A stretch of DNA of 7,229 nt from JAAYAY01 sp964429355 (GTDB lineage Bacteria > Planctomycetota > Planctomycetia > Pirellulales > Thermoguttaceae): positions 1-7,229 of the forward strand of contig CAYSCH010000447.1 in assembly GCA_964429355.1 (NCBI GenBank). Direction: 5' to 3'. A model generated the notes under the pieces. That model had not been told where the DNA came from. It did not search any database and saw nothing but the letters and a program-made list of their open reading frames with translations. A program made the position numbers and the translations under genes. This document shows, one piece after another, positions 5,416-7,229 of the stretch (position 1 is the stretch's first letter; each line of letters starts with the position of its first letter).

Positions 5416-7229
5416 ATGAACATTCTGTTTCAGTGTCCAGTTTGCGGTAGTCGTTACGAAGTTGGGATCGACCAGGCGGGAAGTCAGGTATTTTGCAGCG
5501 TATGCCAGCGCCGGATACTCGTTCCAGATCGGGCGATATCTCCGACATCTATTTCCCGTCCCGGTGTCTCCCGTCCGAGGGGGCTCGCGCTCTCGTGGTG
5601 GACAAGCAAGACACTTCTGGGCGTCGTTGCTGGGGTGTTGTGCCTATTGGCCCTGGTGGTTGTTTCTCTGGTAGTTCTTGCGGGCGTCGATAGGACGAAG
5701 AAAACCGATCCCAGTCGCAACGAACGTCGCCGGGTCGCCGATTCTCCGGTCCCACAGCATAAGCTCAAAGTGGCGAACGATTCACCGCAGGAACCCATGG
5801 AGGAACCCACTCCCCTGGTGCGCGACAGATTGGGTGGAACCGACGGGGCACCATCCACACAGAACGCTGGCGACGGGTTCAACTCCGCCCCGCCCCCCGC
5901 AACGCGGCCCGACAATGCGATCGCCGTTGGACTCGGCACGGATGTAACACTGGGCCCCCCGGGGTGCTCTGCTGCGGTTGTGAACGACGCGGTCGTCAGA
6001 ATCCCCGGCGGCGAGATTCTGTCACGCCTTCAGGAACCGCTCACGCCCACGATCTTCAATGAGAAGTCACTTCTATCGCCCGATGGTCGCTTTTTTGTCA
6101 AAGCCGAAGGCTGGACGGTCAACGAGCCGCAACGGATGGCCGTTTGGGAAACCGCGACCGGCAAACGCCTGTTCACGGTACCGGCGTCGGAATCCCATCC
6201 CGTGGATTTCATCCGCATAGCAGGCGGGAATCTCTTCATTTGCTCAACCGACGAGTCGACCGTCTGGAGTTGGGACCTTGCCACGGGCAAGGAGAACGGC
6301 GACTTCACGGTTGCGGCACGCCTCGACGGTCGCCAGACGGCATTCACGGCCGACGGGCGATATTTGGCCGCGCCGGTGGAGGATCGCCTGGCCGTGATCC
6401 GACTGGCTACCGGTGAAACGGTTGTCAAGATGAAACAGCCGAGATTGCAGTCGTTGAGATCTGCACCGGATAAGGTTCGTATCGACGAAGGCGGCTGGAT
6501 CGTCGACGAGCCATCGCTGGGTCGTCCGGACCCATTCTCCGCGCACTCGATCGCGACGCTTTGCTTTTCTCCGAGCAGCAAGGAGCTGATGGCCGTATCG
6601 GAAAGTATCAAGCGTTTTACATGCTGGAATAACAAGGGGGAGATTCTGTTCGACAAGCCGTTTGGATCGATGTCGGAGTCGTTGGACGAGGCCCTCATCC
6701 AGTGGTTCCCGGCCAGGCCGGCCGTTTTCGCCAAGCAGGACCTCTTCGACTGCAAGGCACAGCGGCACGTCCTCCATGTGAATATCTCCTTCACACAAGC
6801 GACGTGGCTGGGTGTATTTGACGATCAACACCTGATCGGCACTGTGCCGGGCCGACTCGAGTGCCTTTCGCTGTTCAAAATTCCATGGGAGGCCATTGAT
6901 GCTTCGCTAGCCGCCATGCAGAAGAAGGAGCCTGCCAGGTTGACCCCGAATGAACCGGTCAGCGTCACCTTCTCGCTCGATTCCGACCGAAGTCGCCAGA
7001 CCGAATTGATTCGAATCATGGGAGACCTGATCAAGCAGCGACTGACCTATGAAGGTTTCACGGTGACGCCGAGCAACCCTGTGTCGTTTCGTGTCCGATT
7101 CGCGCCGACGGAAGCGGAGACTCAGCCCCTGCGACGACTTCTACGGCTCCCGGAATACCGGGATCAACCCAAAAAAAACAACGTTCCGCTTAATTATTGG
7201 TTTTTCAAGATTTGGTCTTCTAGTGTTCG
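5416..7229 (+). CDS. membrane-anchored zinc-ribbon / WD40-like propeller protein (3' end cut by window)
   Basis: One frame is open from ATG 5416 to the right edge: 604 full codons with no stop. Residues 1-38 form a zinc ribbon with two CxxC pairs (Cys7/Cys10 in CPVC and Cys27/Cys30 in CSVC) ending RRILVPD. A single membrane helix follows at about 66-91. Residues 92-190 are a charged, Pro/Ser/Asn-rich linker. From about 216 come degenerate propeller blades: LLSPDGRFF then AVWETATGKRLF (242-253), TVWSWDLATGKE (282-293), LAVIRLATGETV (325-336), and LCFSPSSKELM (382-392) then FTCWNNKGEILF (401-412). Residues 509-562 are a separate alpha/beta-like segment (LTPNEPVSVTFSL, then TYEGFTVTPSNPVSFRVRF) resembling C-terminal parts of other planctomycete WD40 proteins. 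The ribbon should be cytoplasmic and the propeller probably on the far side of the membrane. The ribosome site is weak. Ligand and function are unknown. Confidence 0.85.
   Translation, partial: MNILFQCPVCGSRYEVGIDQAGSQVFCSVCQRRILVPDRAISPTSISRPGVSRPRGLALSWWTSKTLLGVVAGVLCLLALVVVSLVVLAGVDRTKKTDPSRNERRRVADSPVPQHKLKVANDSPQEPMEEPTPLVRDRLGGTDGAPSTQNAGDGFNSAPPPATRPDNAIAVGLGTDVTLGPPGCSAAVVNDAVVRIPGGEILSRLQEPLTPTIFNEKSLLSPDGRFFVKAEGWTVNEPQRMAVWETATGKRLFTVPASESHPVDFIRIAGGNLFICSTDESTVWSWDLATGKENGDFTVAARLDGRQTAFTADGRYLAAPVEDRLAVIRLATGETVVKMKQPRLQSLRSAPDKVRIDEGGWIVDEPSLGRPDPFSAHSIATLCFSPSSKELMAVSESIKRFTCWNNKGEILFDKPFGSMSESLDEALIQWFPARPAVFAKQDLFDCKAQRHVLHVNISFTQATWLGVFDDQHLIGTVPGRLECLSLFKIPWEAIDASLAAMQKKEPARLTPNEPVSVTFSLDSDRSRQTELIRIMGDLIKQRLTYEGFTVTPSNPVSFRVRFAPTEAETQPLRRLLRLPEYRDQPKKNNVPLNYWFFKIWSSSV

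Noticed and set aside
2712..5423. A 903-codon minus-strand open frame across the regulator end, sulfatase and secreted protein
   Set aside because: It is antisense to three well-supported genes, runs through the N gap, is rich in Arg, His, Gly and Cys, and shows no recognisable domain. Long antisense frames are expected in GC-rich coding DNA.
6030..6831. Two minus-strand frames of 195 and 254 codons at the right side
   Set aside because: They overlap each other and are antisense to the continuous propeller-protein frame, with Arg/Ser-rich text and no family features.

Overview
The window looks like a piece of a draft or metagenome-assembled genome from a GC-rich bacterium, most likely a planctomycete. 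The evidence is circumstantial: a secreted formylglycine-type sulfatase, a zinc-ribbon / single-helix / beta-propeller protein of a build common in Planctomycetes, long gaps between loosely packed genes, and a 10-base run of N that marks a scaffold join. There is no 16S rRNA or other taxonomic marker, so the placement is an inference.

Layout. Bases 1-58 may hold the last codons of a plus-strand gene. Bases 55-1098 (minus) encode a low-specificity L-threonine aldolase (ltaE). Bases 1099-1794 are a long divergent intergenic region with short inverted repeats and a weak promoter candidate but no convincing gene. Bases 1795-2970 (plus) encode a SorC-family sugar-binding-domain protein whose N-terminal DNA-binding part is hard to recognise. 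Bases 3088-4589 (plus) encode a secreted arylsulfatase; the N run at 3168-3177 separates its signal peptide from its catalytic body and puts the two parts in different frames. Bases 4590-4850 are intergenic. Bases 4851-5342 (plus) encode a 163-residue secreted protein of unknown family. From 5416 to the end of the window (plus) runs one uninterrupted reading frame of 604 codons, cut by the window edge: a zinc ribbon, one membrane helix, a low-complexity linker, WD40-like propeller blades and a C-terminal alpha/beta segment.

How the genes relate. The sugar-binding regulator lies 117 bases upstream of the sulfatase on the same strand, which would fit control of sulfated-sugar use, but nothing in the sequence proves the link. 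The other genes appear to be individually transcribed. I did not find a mobile element, CRISPR array, RNA gene or defence-type cluster. The main points for a second look are the mis-sized gap in the sulfatase, the large open frame at the right edge, the divergent regulator, and an abrupt fall in GC content over the last ~60 bases.
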